From Aphanothece saxicola GSE-SYN-MK-01-06B (GTDB taxonomy: Bacteria > Cyanobacteriota > Cyanobacteriia > PCC-6307 > Cyanobiaceae), in NCBI GenBank assembly GCA_019359745.1, contig JAHHGT010000010.1, positions 1 through 64,000 on the forward strand: a stretch of 64,000 nucleotides of DNA, in the 5' to 3' direction. The notes below the pieces were generated by a model, which saw only the letters and a list, made by a program, of their open reading frames with translations, did not search any database and was not told where the DNA came from. The translations under genes and the position numbers were made by a program. Positions 39,401 to 47,067 of this stretch are shown in pieces (within the stretch, counting starts at the first letter, position 1; the number at the start of each line of letters is the position of its first letter).

Positions 39401-42400
39401 CAGACCGTGGTTGTCACGGGCGTCGATGATTCCGTCATCGACGGCACGGTGCCGTACTCCATCATCACCGCGCCGGCAACGAGCAGCGACCCCAACTACA
39501 ACGGCCTCAATGCCGCCGATGTCTCGCTCACCAACACCGACAACGATACGGCGGGTGTCACGGTTTCGCCTACCGGTGGTTTGATCACCACGGAAGCGGG
39601 GGGGACGGCCGGCTTCAACGTTCGTCTCACCAGCCAGCCCACGGCCAATGTCAGCATCAGCCTGAGCAGTTCCGACACCACGGAAGGCACCGTCAGCACC
39701 ACCTCCCTCACCTTTACGCCGGCCAACTGGAATGTGTTCCAGTTCGTCACCGTCACGGGCGTCGATGATGCCGTGGTGGATGGCAGCGTCGCCTACACGA
39801 TTTTCACCGGTGCCACCAGCAGCACCGATAGCAACTTCAACGGACTTGCCGTTGCCGATGTCAGTGTCACCAACCTCGACAACGACGCCGCTTCCTTCTC
39901 CATCAACGATGTCTCCATCGTGGAAGGCAACGCCGGCACCTCATTGGCCGTCTTCACCGTCACGCTCAGCAACGCCGTCGCTGGTGGGGCGTCCGTCTCC
40001 TACGCCACCGCCAACGGCACCGCCACCGCCGGCTCCGACTACGTCGCCACTTCCGGCACGCTCAACTTCACTGGCAACGCCGGTGAAACCAAGACTGTTT
40101 CGGTCACCATCAACGGCGACACCACCGTTGAGCCCAACGAATCCTTCTTCCTCAACCTCTCCGCTCCCACCAACAGCGTCACCCTCGCCGACTCCCAGGG
40201 TCTCGGCACCATCACCAACGATGACGCCGCGCCCCTGCCTGTGGTCACCCTGGCCGTCTCCCCCGCCAGTGTTCTGGAGGACGGCGCAGCCAACCTCATC
40301 TATACCTTCACCCGCACAGGCGCCACCACCAATCCCCTCACCGTCAACTACTCCATCGGAGGCAGCGCCAGCATTAACAGCGATTTCGGCCAGATCGCCT
40401 CCTTCGTCACCTTCGCAGCCGGCTCCGCCACAGCCACCGTCACTGTTGATCCCACACCAGACACCGTCCTCGAGATTGACGAAACCGTCTCCCTCACGAT
40501 TCTGGCCAACGCCGCCTACACCATTGGCACCCCCGGACCCGTCGCCGGCACCATCACCAACGACGACGCCGCCATCTTCTCCGTCAGCGATGTGTCGATT
40601 GTGGAAGGAGATTCCGGCACCTCGCTCGCCGTCTTCACCGTCACCCTCAGCAATGCTATCGCCGGTGGGGCTGCCGTCAGCTACATCACCGGCAACAACA
40701 CCGCGATTGCCGGCTCCGACTTTGTCCCTACTGGCGGCACCCTCAACTTCACCGGAAACGCCGGGGAAACCAAGACTGTCTCCGTCACCATCAACGGCGA
40801 CACCGTTGTTGAGCCGGATGAGTCCTTCTTCCTCTTCCTCGGCTACCCAACCTCCGGCACCACTGGGATCACCTTCGTTACCGGCAACATCCTCAACGAT
40901 GATGCCGCTCCATTGCCCGTTGTCTCCCTGGCGGTGTCTCCCAGCAGCGTGCTGGAAAACGGAGCAACGAACCTCATCCATACCTTCTCCCGCACCGGCG
41001 ACACTACCAATCCCCTCACCGTCAATTACACCGTCGGCGGCACCGCCACGGGCGGGAGCGATTACACCGCCATCCTCTCCTCTGTCACCTTTGCCGCCGG
41101 CGCTGCCACGGCCACCGTCACTGTCGATCCCAGCGCCGATTCCGTCCTCGAGCCCGACGAAACCGTCAGCCTCACCCTGCTCGCCAACGCGACCTACACC
41201 ATCGGCACCCCCGGACCCGTCACCGGCACCATCACCAATGACGACGCCGCCTCCTTCTCCATCAACGATGTCTCGATCGTGGAAGGCAACGCCGGTACTT
41301 CCCTCGCCGTCTTCACCGTCACCCTCAGCAACGCCGTCGCCGGGGGGGCTTCCGTTTCCTTTGCCACCGCCAATGGCACCGCCACCGCTGGCTCCGACTA
41401 CGTCGCCACTTCCGGCACCCTGAACTTCACGGGCAACGCCGGTGAAACCAAGACTGTCTCGGTCACCATCAACGGCGACACCACCGTCGAGCCCAACGAA
41501 TCCTTCTTCCTCAACCTCTCCGCTCCCACCAACGGCGTCACCCTCGCCGACTCCCAGGGAGCCGGCACCATCCTCAATGACGATGCCGCACCGGTGGCCA
41601 TCACGACGACACCTGCGTTTGCCGTTCGGTCGACGAATGCCAACACATCATTCATTGACCCCAATCCGTTCGGACTGACGGAGGTGGATGACGCTAGCCC
41701 CACATTTGTGGACATCGATGGCGATGGTGACCTCGACGCTTTCATCGGAAATAGTGCCGGGGATACCCTCTTCTTCCTCAATACTGCCGCTGCTGGCAGT
41801 GTTAGCCCCACCTTCGCTGCCCCTCTCACCAACCCCTTCGGCCTTCTGAATGTAGGTTCCTCCTCAAGACCCAGCTTCGTCGACATTGACGGAGATGGTG
41901 ATCTCGATGCTCTAATTGGCAACCTCAACGGCCAAATCCAGTTCTTCCGCAACACGGCGACTCCCGGGAGCGCCATCCCAGCCTTCAGCTTGGAATCCAT
42001 CAACCCATTTGGTCTTCCTGATGTGGGTTTCGATGCGAGTCCCACCTTCGTCGATATCGATGGAGATGCTGATCTCGATGCCTTCATCGGAGACCGCGGA
42101 GGATTCCTTGCATTCTTCCGTAATACGGCTCCTGCTGGTAGCAGCACTCCGTCCTTTGCTCCTGCGATTGATCTGTTTGGTGGCGATCTGGGCAGTGACA
42201 CGAGTCCTGAGCTGGTGGACATCGATGGTGATGGCGATCTTGATGCCTTTGTCGGCACACGTCTTGGCGATATTCTTTACTTCCAGAACACCGCACCCGC
42301 TGGCAGCACAACGCCAATCTTCGCTGCGCCCATCATTGACCCCTTTGGCTATACTCAACTTTCACGAGATGGAAGTGCAATCATCCGATTGGTCGATATC

Positions 42401-44599
42401 GATGGCGATGGTGATCTGGATGCATTTACAGGCTTTTCCAACGGCGAAATCGCCTTCTTCCGCAACACCGCACCTGTCCTTGGCCTCAACAGCACCAATG
42501 CCAATGGCACGTACACCGTCGGCGACATCATCACCCTCACGGTGACGTTCTCCGAAATCGTTGATGTCACTGGCAGCCCTCAGCTGCAGCTGGAAACTGG
42601 AACCACTGATCGCTTCGCCACCTTCACGGGCGGCTCCGGCACAAACACCCTGACGTTCTCGTACACCGTTCAGTCAGGCGATAGTTCCCCTGATCTGGAT
42701 GCCCTTAGTGCCTCCGCCCTGACACTGAATGGCGGCACCATCCAGGATGTCGATGGAAATAATGCCATTCTCACTCTCGCTGCTCCTGGTTCTCCGGCAT
42801 CCCTAGCTGCGAAGAAGAACCTGGTCATCGATACGTCCAATGCTGTCGTGTTGCCAACGATCTCGCTCTCGCTGACCCCAAGTTCTGTTCTTGAGAACGG
42901 ACCCACCAACCTCGTCTACACCTTCACCCGCACCGGAGACACCGCCAGCTCTCTGCTGGTCAACTATTCCATCGGCGGCACCGCCACCAACGGCAGCGAC
43001 TACGGCCTGATCGGCAGCAGTGTCACCTTTGCCGCCGGCGCTGCCACCGCCACCGTCACTGTCGATCCCACAGCCGATTCCGTCCTCGAGCCCGACGAAA
43101 CCGTCAGCCTCACCCTCCTCGCCAACGCGGCCTACACCATCGGCACCGCCGCACCCGTCACCGGCACCATCACCAATGACGACGCCGCTTCCTTCTCCAT
43201 CAACGATGTCTCCATCGTGGAAGGCAACGCCGGCACCTCATTGGCCGTCTTCACCGTCACGCTCAGCAATGCCGTTGCCGGGGGGGCGTCCGTCTCCTAC
43301 GCCACCGCCAATGGCACCGCCACCGCCGGCTCCGACTACGTCGCCACTTCCGGCACGCTCAACTTCACAGGCAACGCCGGTGAAACCAAGACTGTCTCGG
43401 TCACCATCAACGGCGACACCACCGTCGAGCCCAACGAGTCCTTCTTCCTCAACCTCTCCGCTCCAACCAACGGCGTCACCCTCGCCGATTCCCAGGGCGC
43501 CGGCACCATCCTCAATGACGATGCCGCTCCCCTGCCCGTCATCTCCCTGGCCGTCTCGCCAGCCAGCGTCATCGAGAACGGCGTCGCGAACCTCGTCTAC
43601 ACCTTCACCCGCACCGGAGACACCGCCAGCTCTCTGCTGGTCAACTATTCCATCGGCGGCACCGCCACCAACGGCAGCGACTACGGCCTGATCGGCAGCA
43701 GTGTCACCTTTGCCGCCGGCGCTGCCACCGCCACCGTCACTGTCGATCCCACAGCCGATTCCGTCCTCGAGCCCGACGAAACCGTCAGCCTCACCCTCCT
43801 CGCCAACGCGGCCTACACCATCGGCACCGCCGCACCCGTCACCGGCACCATCACCAATGACGACGCCGCTTCCTTCTCCATCAACGATGTCTCCATCGTG
43901 GAAGGCAACGCCGGCACCTCATTGGCCGTCTTCACCGTCACGCTCAGCAATGCCGTTGCCGGGGGGGCGTCCGTCTCCTACGCCACCGCCAATGGCACCG
44001 CCACCGCCGGCTCCGACTACGTCGCCACTTCCGGCACGCTCAACTTCACAGGCAACGCCGGTGAAACCAAGACTGTCTCGGTCACCATCAACGGCGACAC
44101 CACCGTCGAGCCCAACGAGTCCTTCTTCCTCAACCTCTCCGCTCCAACCAACGGCGTCACCCTCGCCGATTCCCAGGGCGCCGGCACCATCACCAACGAC
44201 GACTTGGGACGGGTGATCACAGGAACCCGGAACAGGGATTCTTTGGTGGGAACCGATGGCGACGATGTGATCACCGGACTCCAGGGGGCCGACACGGTCC
44301 GGGGCAACGGCGGAGCCGATCGGTTCGTCTACACGAGCATCGTCGATGCCGGCGACACGATCATCGACTTCAACAGGGCCGAGGGCGACAAGGTCGACCT
44401 CGTGGGGGCCCTGGCCAGCGTCGGCTACGGAGGAACCACTCCAATCAGCGATGGCTATCTGAAATTTGTGGCCATTGGCAGCGACACGATGCTGCAGATC
44501 GATCCCGATGGCTCGGGCCTGGCCGCTGCCCGCAACTTCATCCTGTTCAAGAACGTCTCGCTGGCCACCCTCAGCAACCCGGACAATTTCATTGTCTGA
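33416..44599 (+). CDS. Giant secreted repeat protein: PPC, Calx-beta, FG-GAP, RTX end
   Basis: A 3727-residue protein with no N-terminal signal peptide and an RTX C-terminus, so probably a type I secretion substrate at the cell surface. By residue, about 18 PPC-like beta domains run from 1 to about 1820, each with a YRFTGTAGQRLVFD-type core. A bacterial Ig-like segment spans about 1820-1935. Two repeats with SLTFTPANWNV span 1935-2160. Calx-beta-like repeats of two alternating kinds (SFSINDVSIVEGNAGTSLAV and SLAVSPASVLENG) span 2160-2725. Five FG-GAP/VCBS-like repeats with FVDIDGDGDLDAFIG, putative calcium loops, span 2725-3020. An Ig-like YTVGDIITLTVTFSE segment spans 3020-3147. More Calx-beta repeats span 3147-3600. 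The end (DGDDVITGLQGADTV, NGGADRFVY) is hemolysin-type. No secretion genes are in the window. Likely adhesion, motility or surface-layer role; G+C is visibly lower than in neighbours. Confidence 0.88.
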   Translation: MATSSYAINFNGLLAELGEQQIYTFDGTVGDRIYFDAIDADPVFQNITYSLIDPSGATIYTNFDHTADSAPGTLTATGTYQIVIRGAASTTGDYNFNLFKLNQAPVLTLGTTISDSLTPGLESAVYRFTGTRGQRLQFDSLLAPGTATNWSLWGPNNQQVNPFTFVGTDFSVTLPGDGEYVLIIDGTGDVASLNYSFQVNDISDPPPASPTAFPFVRSGNVAAGTPVDFTFTAAAGTLLYFDSLDQDFDAVNVNILDPGGATLSTNNAASNFSQILPRSGAYTVRLSGTGDFNFRLLDVAANATALTLGSVVTENVSPTQGTRIFSFTGTVGQQLFYDGQDQDFDAVQTFLIGPSGNRLSSPNVNASSDSDIITLSESGTYYLVQESTGQAATDFSFQLLEVPGTDLALDALTNSTLSAFETELYRFNGTAGQRLAFDSQSPTAFGANVFLRGPNGEAITSWNLSSDAAFTLTRTGNFFLVIGSTTATSFPYSFQLVTPNTTTTDLSLGSVVNGTISEVGEQDIYTFTGAAGQRLLYDATVNNGNALTVTLLSPSGAVVGSTINSNFDGSLVTLTEAGVYQLVVQGQVGGGNSTGNYNFKLIDASAAPTIDLDAVTTGTLSPGAASDFYRFTAAAGQRLVFDAISSVFTANYLVFDQGNTQIFATNIGFDSEFTAPEAGTYLLQIQGGSTAPVNYSFQLVSPTTTSTALTLNSPVAGTITELGEQDIYTFTGTAGQRLIYDATANNANNLLVSLLSPSGGLVVSNNDTDFDNGLITLTETGTYQLIVRGNIGVANSTGNYNFKLIDASAASTINLDAETTGTLSPGAASDFYRFTAAAGQRLVFDAITGSGANFRVFDLGNTQIFGTNIGFDSEFTVPEAGTYLLQIEGNANAVTPVNYSFQLVSPSTTVTALTLTSPVAGTISELGEQDIYTFAGTAGQRLIYDTTVNNGNNLLVSLVSPSGVVGVSNHDTDFDDGLITLTETGTYQLIVRGNVGSANSTGNYNFKLIDASAAPLITLNSAITGTLTPGAESDFFRLSGTAGQRLNFDSLAAATGASWLLYDPSNSFVSGSGVGVGTDFVAFLEETGTYLLEIRGSSATNVNYNFNVTDVSDPLPAAPTTFPFSQSGTVSASTVDFTITAAAGQLLYVDSLDPDFDSVSLFILDTGNSNAAIYANSASFDSSGLVLPRSGNYTVRVTGTGDYNFQILDLAASSTLLTLGSSTSGPLASAASRAYRFTGSAGQRLYYDALEADGDNINVVLLRPDGTIVQLNQNSEADRDLFTLADAGTYHLVLRNNSAAAADFNFALRDAAAATPLSFDTVTNGTLSPGQETDLYRFTGTAGQRLGFDSLTAGFPAANWKLYGPTNQVLTNQNIGSDVVINLPADGTYVLAITGSSAPNLDYSFSLVTPTTTTTALSFNTPIANTISELGERDIYTFTGSAGQQLFYDALTNDFSKSFPARLIDPSGDIVFSQAHSGDRIFTLTEDGTYQLLLESTSDFSLDTGSYNFQLLDLAAATPLSFDTVTNGTSSGGREADLYRFTGTAGQRLVFDSQTAAGPSGLWVVYGPTLQTSAVVSISGDQELNLTADGSYILAIQGSNATSFNYSFSLVTPTTTTTALSLNTPVSGTIAEMGERDIYTFTGTVGQRLFYDALTNDFSKNFRVRLTDPSGDIVSLNQQHYSDSNTPFTLTEAGTYQLVLESTSAFSLDTGSYSFQLLDLAAATELSFDTVTTGTLAPGQETDLYRFTGSAGQRLVFDSQTPGFPSANWGLFGPTNQFLTNQNITTDLELNLTADGTYILAIDGASATTINYSFSLITPTTALTGSPSIIVNDRTGATNTPIALNIAASFASSDANDLRTILISGVPTGATLSAGTDNNNGTWSLTPAQLTGLTITVATAANFALTVTATSAETTGDTATTTATFSVIVNVATGITVTPTSGLVTSESGGSATFSVVLDSQPAGNVTVGISSSDTTEGTPNVSSLTFTPANWNVAQTVVVTGVDDSVIDGTVPYSIITAPATSSDPNYNGLNAADVSLTNTDNDTAGVTVSPTGGLITTEAGGTAGFNVRLTSQPTANVSISLSSSDTTEGTVSTTSLTFTPANWNVFQFVTVTGVDDAVVDGSVAYTIFTGATSSTDSNFNGLAVADVSVTNLDNDAASFSINDVSIVEGNAGTSLAVFTVTLSNAVAGGASVSYATANGTATAGSDYVATSGTLNFTGNAGETKTVSVTINGDTTVEPNESFFLNLSAPTNSVTLADSQGLGTITNDDAAPLPVVTLAVSPASVLEDGAANLIYTFTRTGATTNPLTVNYSIGGSASINSDFGQIASFVTFAAGSATATVTVDPTPDTVLEIDETVSLTILANAAYTIGTPGPVAGTITNDDAAIFSVSDVSIVEGDSGTSLAVFTVTLSNAIAGGAAVSYITGNNTAIAGSDFVPTGGTLNFTGNAGETKTVSVTINGDTVVEPDESFFLFLGYPTSGTTGITFVTGNILNDDAAPLPVVSLAVSPSSVLENGATNLIHTFSRTGDTTNPLTVNYTVGGTATGGSDYTAILSSVTFAAGAATATVTVDPSADSVLEPDETVSLTLLANATYTIGTPGPVTGTITNDDAASFSINDVSIVEGNAGTSLAVFTVTLSNAVAGGASVSFATANGTATAGSDYVATSGTLNFTGNAGETKTVSVTINGDTTVEPNESFFLNLSAPTNGVTLADSQGAGTILNDDAAPVAITTTPAFAVRSTNANTSFIDPNPFGLTEVDDASPTFVDIDGDGDLDAFIGNSAGDTLFFLNTAAAGSVSPTFAAPLTNPFGLLNVGSSSRPSFVDIDGDGDLDALIGNLNGQIQFFRNTATPGSAIPAFSLESINPFGLPDVGFDASPTFVDIDGDADLDAFIGDRGGFLAFFRNTAPAGSSTPSFAPAIDLFGGDLGSDTSPELVDIDGDGDLDAFVGTRLGDILYFQNTAPAGSTTPIFAAPIIDPFGYTQLSRDGSAIIRLVDIDGDGDLDAFTGFSNGEIAFFRNTAPVLGLNSTNANGTYTVGDIITLTVTFSEIVDVTGSPQLQLETGTTDRFATFTGGSGTNTLTFSYTVQSGDSSPDLDALSASALTLNGGTIQDVDGNNAILTLAAPGSPASLAAKKNLVIDTSNAVVLPTISLSLTPSSVLENGPTNLVYTFTRTGDTASSLLVNYSIGGTATNGSDYGLIGSSVTFAAGAATATVTVDPTADSVLEPDETVSLTLLANAAYTIGTAAPVTGTITNDDAASFSINDVSIVEGNAGTSLAVFTVTLSNAVAGGASVSYATANGTATAGSDYVATSGTLNFTGNAGETKTVSVTINGDTTVEPNESFFLNLSAPTNGVTLADSQGAGTILNDDAAPLPVISLAVSPASVIENGVANLVYTFTRTGDTASSLLVNYSIGGTATNGSDYGLIGSSVTFAAGAATATVTVDPTADSVLEPDETVSLTLLANAAYTIGTAAPVTGTITNDDAASFSINDVSIVEGNAGTSLAVFTVTLSNAVAGGASVSYATANGTATAGSDYVATSGTLNFTGNAGETKTVSVTINGDTTVEPNESFFLNLSAPTNGVTLADSQGAGTITNDDLGRVITGTRNRDSLVGTDGDDVITGLQGADTVRGNGGADRFVYTSIVDAGDTIIDFNRAEGDKVDLVGALASVGYGGTTPISDGYLKFVAIGSDTMLQIDPDGSGLAAARNFILFKNVSLATLSNPDNFIV
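42908..43510 (+). repeat. 603-bp perfect direct repeat inside the giant gene, copy 1
   Basis: This 603-base (201-codon) block recurs at 43589-44191, with a 681-base period and no mismatch that I could find by eye. It encodes one complete pair of Calx-beta-like repeats (SIGGTATNGSDYGLIG... to ...LADSQGAGTI). The identity at silent positions implies a recent duplication or ongoing gene conversion. Confidence 0.85.
43589..44191 (+). repeat. 603-bp perfect direct repeat inside the giant gene, copy 2
   Basis: Second copy of the block at 42908-43510, offset by 681 bases (227 codons). The copies diverge just outside both ends: c versus g before, ctcaat versus accaac after. Shorter, slightly diverged relatives of the second half occur at about 39890-40215 and 41255-41575. 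Confidence 0.85.
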
Positions 44600-44720
44600 A
44601 CGTTCTGACCATGGCCTGGAGCCTGACGCTGAACTAAACGTCGGATGAGCCAGACTTGAGCTAAGATGAGAGACATCTGAGTTGATGCCCCTTCTCGGAC
44701 CAGCCCCGTTGTCCCCTCCC

Positions 44721-45278
44721 ATGACCAGCCTCCTCCCCAAACTTGTCTTGACGACGGCAGGACTCACACTCAGCGTGGCGCTTGTCCAGCCTGCCCCGCT
44801 TAAGGCGGCGGTCGTGGGCTACACCTTCGACGTCCTGATTGACTCGGGTCCCCTGCAGCCCAACAGCTATTCCGGCAGCTTCTCCTACGACACCCAGACA
44901 TTCAGTCTCACCGACTTTTCGTTTCTGTTTCAGGGCACGCCATACGACGAGAACGATGATCCGAACGCTTCTGTCCTGTTCGACAATGGTGTCTTTCTAG
45001 GTCTGGAGTATTCGGTCAACACCCTGCCTGCCTTCTCCTTTGTGCCTGGTTTCTTTGATGTCGGAGAGGCCTTTTTCGCCTACGACCTGGAGGCCAGCGG
45101 CGGACAGGGTGGCGCGGGAAGTCTTGCGTTCACAAGGGTCCTGAATCCGGAGACGTCAGCTGTTCCAGGGCCCCTTCCCCTGCTGGGGGCCGCCGCCTGC
45201 TTCGGCTACAGCCGCAGGCTGAAGAAGCGGATCAACGGCAGGACCCCTTCCCCGACGATCGGCAGCGACCCCGACTGA
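44721..45278 (+). CDS. Exported protein with PEP-CTERM-like C-terminal tail
   Basis: A 185-residue protein: signal peptide (LLPKLVLTTAGLTLSVALVQ, cleavage near LKA), a beta-rich body rich in Phe, Asp and Ser (YTFDVLIDSGPLQPNSYSGS, FSYDTQTFSLTDFSFLFQG) and a C-terminal sorting-like tail VPGPLPLLGAAACFGYSRR. The tail combines a VPGPLP motif, a short hydrophobic helix and a basic end (RRLKKRI), the cyanobacterial form of PEP-CTERM signals. About 20 extra residues follow the basic cluster. ATG 44721 is preferred because it directly precedes the signal peptide; ATG 44685 is possible. It lies 121 bases downstream of the giant gene, same strand. An adhesive or surface role is likely; no exosortase is in the window. 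Confidence 0.75.
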   Translation: MTSLLPKLVLTTAGLTLSVALVQPAPLKAAVVGYTFDVLIDSGPLQPNSYSGSFSYDTQTFSLTDFSFLFQGTPYDENDDPNASVLFDNGVFLGLEYSVNTLPAFSFVPGFFDVGEAFFAYDLEASGGQGGAGSLAFTRVLNPETSAVPGPLPLLGAAACFGYSRRLKKRINGRTPSPTIGSDPD

Positions 45279-45413
45279 TCGGGGCTGGCGGCAGCTGCCC
45301 TCTGAGCCCAGCAGCACGGCATCCCATCTGCAGCAATTGTGAAGTTGCAGCCGATCAGACCGTATGGATCGGGGCATCAGAGAACAATGATAGTGAATTA
45401 CGAGTAAGCCGCA

Positions 45414-46085
45414 ATGGAGCGGGTCAGCCTTCACAGGTCTGCCGCGGTCGTCCTTGGGGTTGTCGCGGGCGTCCTGTTGGTGCCGCCACCAGCGTTCGCG
45501 GTGGATCTGGTCTTCATCTTCGATGGCTTGAGCGGCACCTTCCGCGGACTTGAGGCCGGGACCCCCACCAGTTCTCCGCCTGCGGCCGTCGAAATGAATT
45601 TTGCTTCGTCATCAGGTTCTCCCAAGGGGCGCTACGAAAAGGCGCCACGGTGCCTGCTGCCGGACTGCGGCTACATCTCTGTGACCGCCAACGGATCCGC
45701 CTTCATTGCTCCAACCGTCTTCCATGGCCATAACGAAGGCTGGCAACTGCTGATCAGCTCCGTTCCAAAAACTGCTCTTGGCGCCACACCCTGGGAGCTC
45801 AGCGGGTTGCTCCTCTACTGCCCAGGTTTTGAGCTGGCCGGCGATATTGAAGAATGCCCGCCTCCGGGTCCAGGTACCGAGTCGAGATCCGGATGGCTCA
45901 CACCGCCCCCGCACGCCGACCCGGGCGACCCAGGCGAGCCCACCGTGCCTGGCCCACTCCCCTGGCTTGGTCTCGCCGCCGCCTTCGGGTTCAGCCGCCG
46001 GCTGAGGGCCAGGATCCGCGGCCCCTTCAGCGGTAGTTCTCAAACTGCAGGGGCACTTCCAGGTCCTCCGCCCGCAGCAGGGTGA
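45414..46085 (+). CDS. Second exported protein with PEP-CTERM-like tail
   Basis: A 223-residue protein with a signal peptide (AAVVLGVVAGVLLVPPPAFA) and a body unlike the preceding gene's product (VDLVFIFDGLSGTFRGLEAG, then two cysteine-containing stretches APRCLLPDCGYISV and LLYCPGFELAGDIEECPPP). It shares the same C-terminal tail VPGPLPWLGLAAAFGFSRRL followed by RARIRG. The chain continues 23 residues past the basic cluster, overlapping the end of yajQ on the other strand by 59 bases, so the extension is probably not conserved. A Gly/Pro/Asp-rich linker precedes the tail. It is probably co-sorted with the neighbouring product. Confidence 0.75.
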   Translation: MERVSLHRSAAVVLGVVAGVLLVPPPAFAVDLVFIFDGLSGTFRGLEAGTPTSSPPAAVEMNFASSSGSPKGRYEKAPRCLLPDCGYISVTANGSAFIAPTVFHGHNEGWQLLISSVPKTALGATPWELSGLLLYCPGFELAGDIEECPPPGPGTESRSGWLTPPPHADPGDPGEPTVPGPLPWLGLAAAFGFSRRLRARIRGPFSGSSQTAGALPGPPPAAG

Positions 46086-46518
46086 TCACCTGCTGCAGAT
46101 CGTCCTTGTTCTTGCCGGTGACGCGCAGGCTCTCGCCCTGGATCGCCACGGTCACCTTCTTGATCTGATCCCGCACCAGCTTGCTGAGCTTCTTGGCCAG
46201 CTCCTGGCTGAGGCCCTTGCGCAGCTTCACCACCTGCTTGACCCGATTGCCGCCCACGGGCTCGGGGGTCTGCAGGTCGAAGATCTTCAGGGACAGGTTG
46301 CGCTTGGTGGCCTTCTGGCGCAGCACGTCCATCACCGCGTCGAGGGTCATGTCGCTGGCGGTGGTGATCGTGAGGCTGGCCTCCTCCACGTCGATCTCGG
46401 TGTTGGAGTCCTTGAGGTCGTAGCGCTGGCCCACCTCGCGGCGCACCTGGTCGACGGCGTTCACCAGCTCCTGGCGGTCGAAGTCGGAGACGACATCGAA
46501 GGAATAGCTGTCGGCCAT
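46027..46518 (-). CDS. YajQ-family nucleotide-binding protein
   Basis: A 163-residue cytoplasmic protein of the YajQ family, members of which bind cyclic di-GMP or GTP in some bacteria and affect gene expression. The N-terminus SYSFDVVSDFDRQELVNAVD, the central RYDLKDSNTEIDVEEASLTI, TTASDMTLDAVMDVLRQKAT, KRNLSLKIFDLQTPEPVGGN and the end LQQVITLLRAEDLEVPLQFE, NYR are all family hallmarks, and the length is exact. ATG 46518 is the clear start. It is convergent with the second PEP-CTERM-like gene and divergent from the MAPEG gene 59 bases away. Confidence 0.94.
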   Translation of the reverse strand: MADSYSFDVVSDFDRQELVNAVDQVRREVGQRYDLKDSNTEIDVEEASLTITTASDMTLDAVMDVLRQKATKRNLSLKIFDLQTPEPVGGNRVKQVVKLRKGLSQELAKKLSKLVRDQIKKVTVAIQGESLRVTGKNKDDLQQVITLLRAEDLEVPLQFENYR

Positions 46519-46577
46519 GGGGCGGGCGAAGGCAAGTCAGCGCCAGCCTAGAAAAGAGACCTAGCCGCCCCCTCCCG

Positions 46578-47066
46578 ATGACCTTCTCCCTGCCCGGCTC
46601 CCTTCTGGCGGCCAGCATCGCCCTGCCGGTGCTGCCGGCGGCGGCGGGCGGCCCCTTCGCCTGGTCGCTGGTGCTCTCGGGTGCCGTGGTGGTGCTCAGC
46701 CTGATCCCCCTGGGGGCCGCCCGCTCCCAGGCCGATTTCCAACCCTCCGACCTGGCGGCGCCCCGGGCGATGTTCGAGCGGCTGCCGGCCTGGGGCAAGC
46801 GGGCCAACTGGGCCCACCAGAACAGCTTCGAGGCCTTCACCCTGCACGCGCCGGCCTGCCTGCTGTGCCTGGTGATGGCCCCGGCGGTGGTGGCAGCCTC
46901 CCCCTGGCTGGCGCTGGCGGCCTGGCTGCACCCGCTGCTGCGCCTGGGCTACCTGGCGGCTTACGTGGCCAACATCCCGCCCGTGCGCAGCCTCTGCTGG
47001 GCCGGCGGGATTCTCTGCACCGCCCTGCTCTACAGCGAAGGCCTGCGGGCGGTGCTGCGCAGCTGA
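46578..47066 (+). CDS. MAPEG-family membrane protein
   Basis: A 162-residue protein with four hydrophobic helices, the size of MAPEG proteins (glutathione-dependent or eicosanoid-like membrane enzymes). The signature lies after the first helix pair: KRANWAHQNSFEAFTLHAPA, then LHPLLRLGYLAAYVANIPPV and RSLCWAGGILCTALLYSE. In cyanobacteria the substrate is unknown. It ends one base before the stop of the convergent SPFH gene. Glutathione turnover genes (ggt, 5-oxoprolinase) are in the same window but 17 kb away. Confidence 0.85.
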   Translation: MTFSLPGSLLAASIALPVLPAAAGGPFAWSLVLSGAVVVLSLIPLGAARSQADFQPSDLAAPRAMFERLPAWGKRANWAHQNSFEAFTLHAPACLLCLVMAPAVVAASPWLALAAWLHPLLRLGYLAAYVANIPPVRSLCWAGGILCTALLYSEGLRAVLRS

Positions 47067-47067
47067 G

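Noticed and set aside
39732-41423. 563-codon plus-strand frame inside the giant gene
   Set aside because: Pro/Ser/Thr-rich +1 shadow of the Calx-beta region created by repeated codons.
39890-44191. Regularly spaced DNA repeats resembling an array
   Set aside because: They are in-frame protein-domain repeats (Calx-beta-like), hundreds of bases long, not a CRISPR array.
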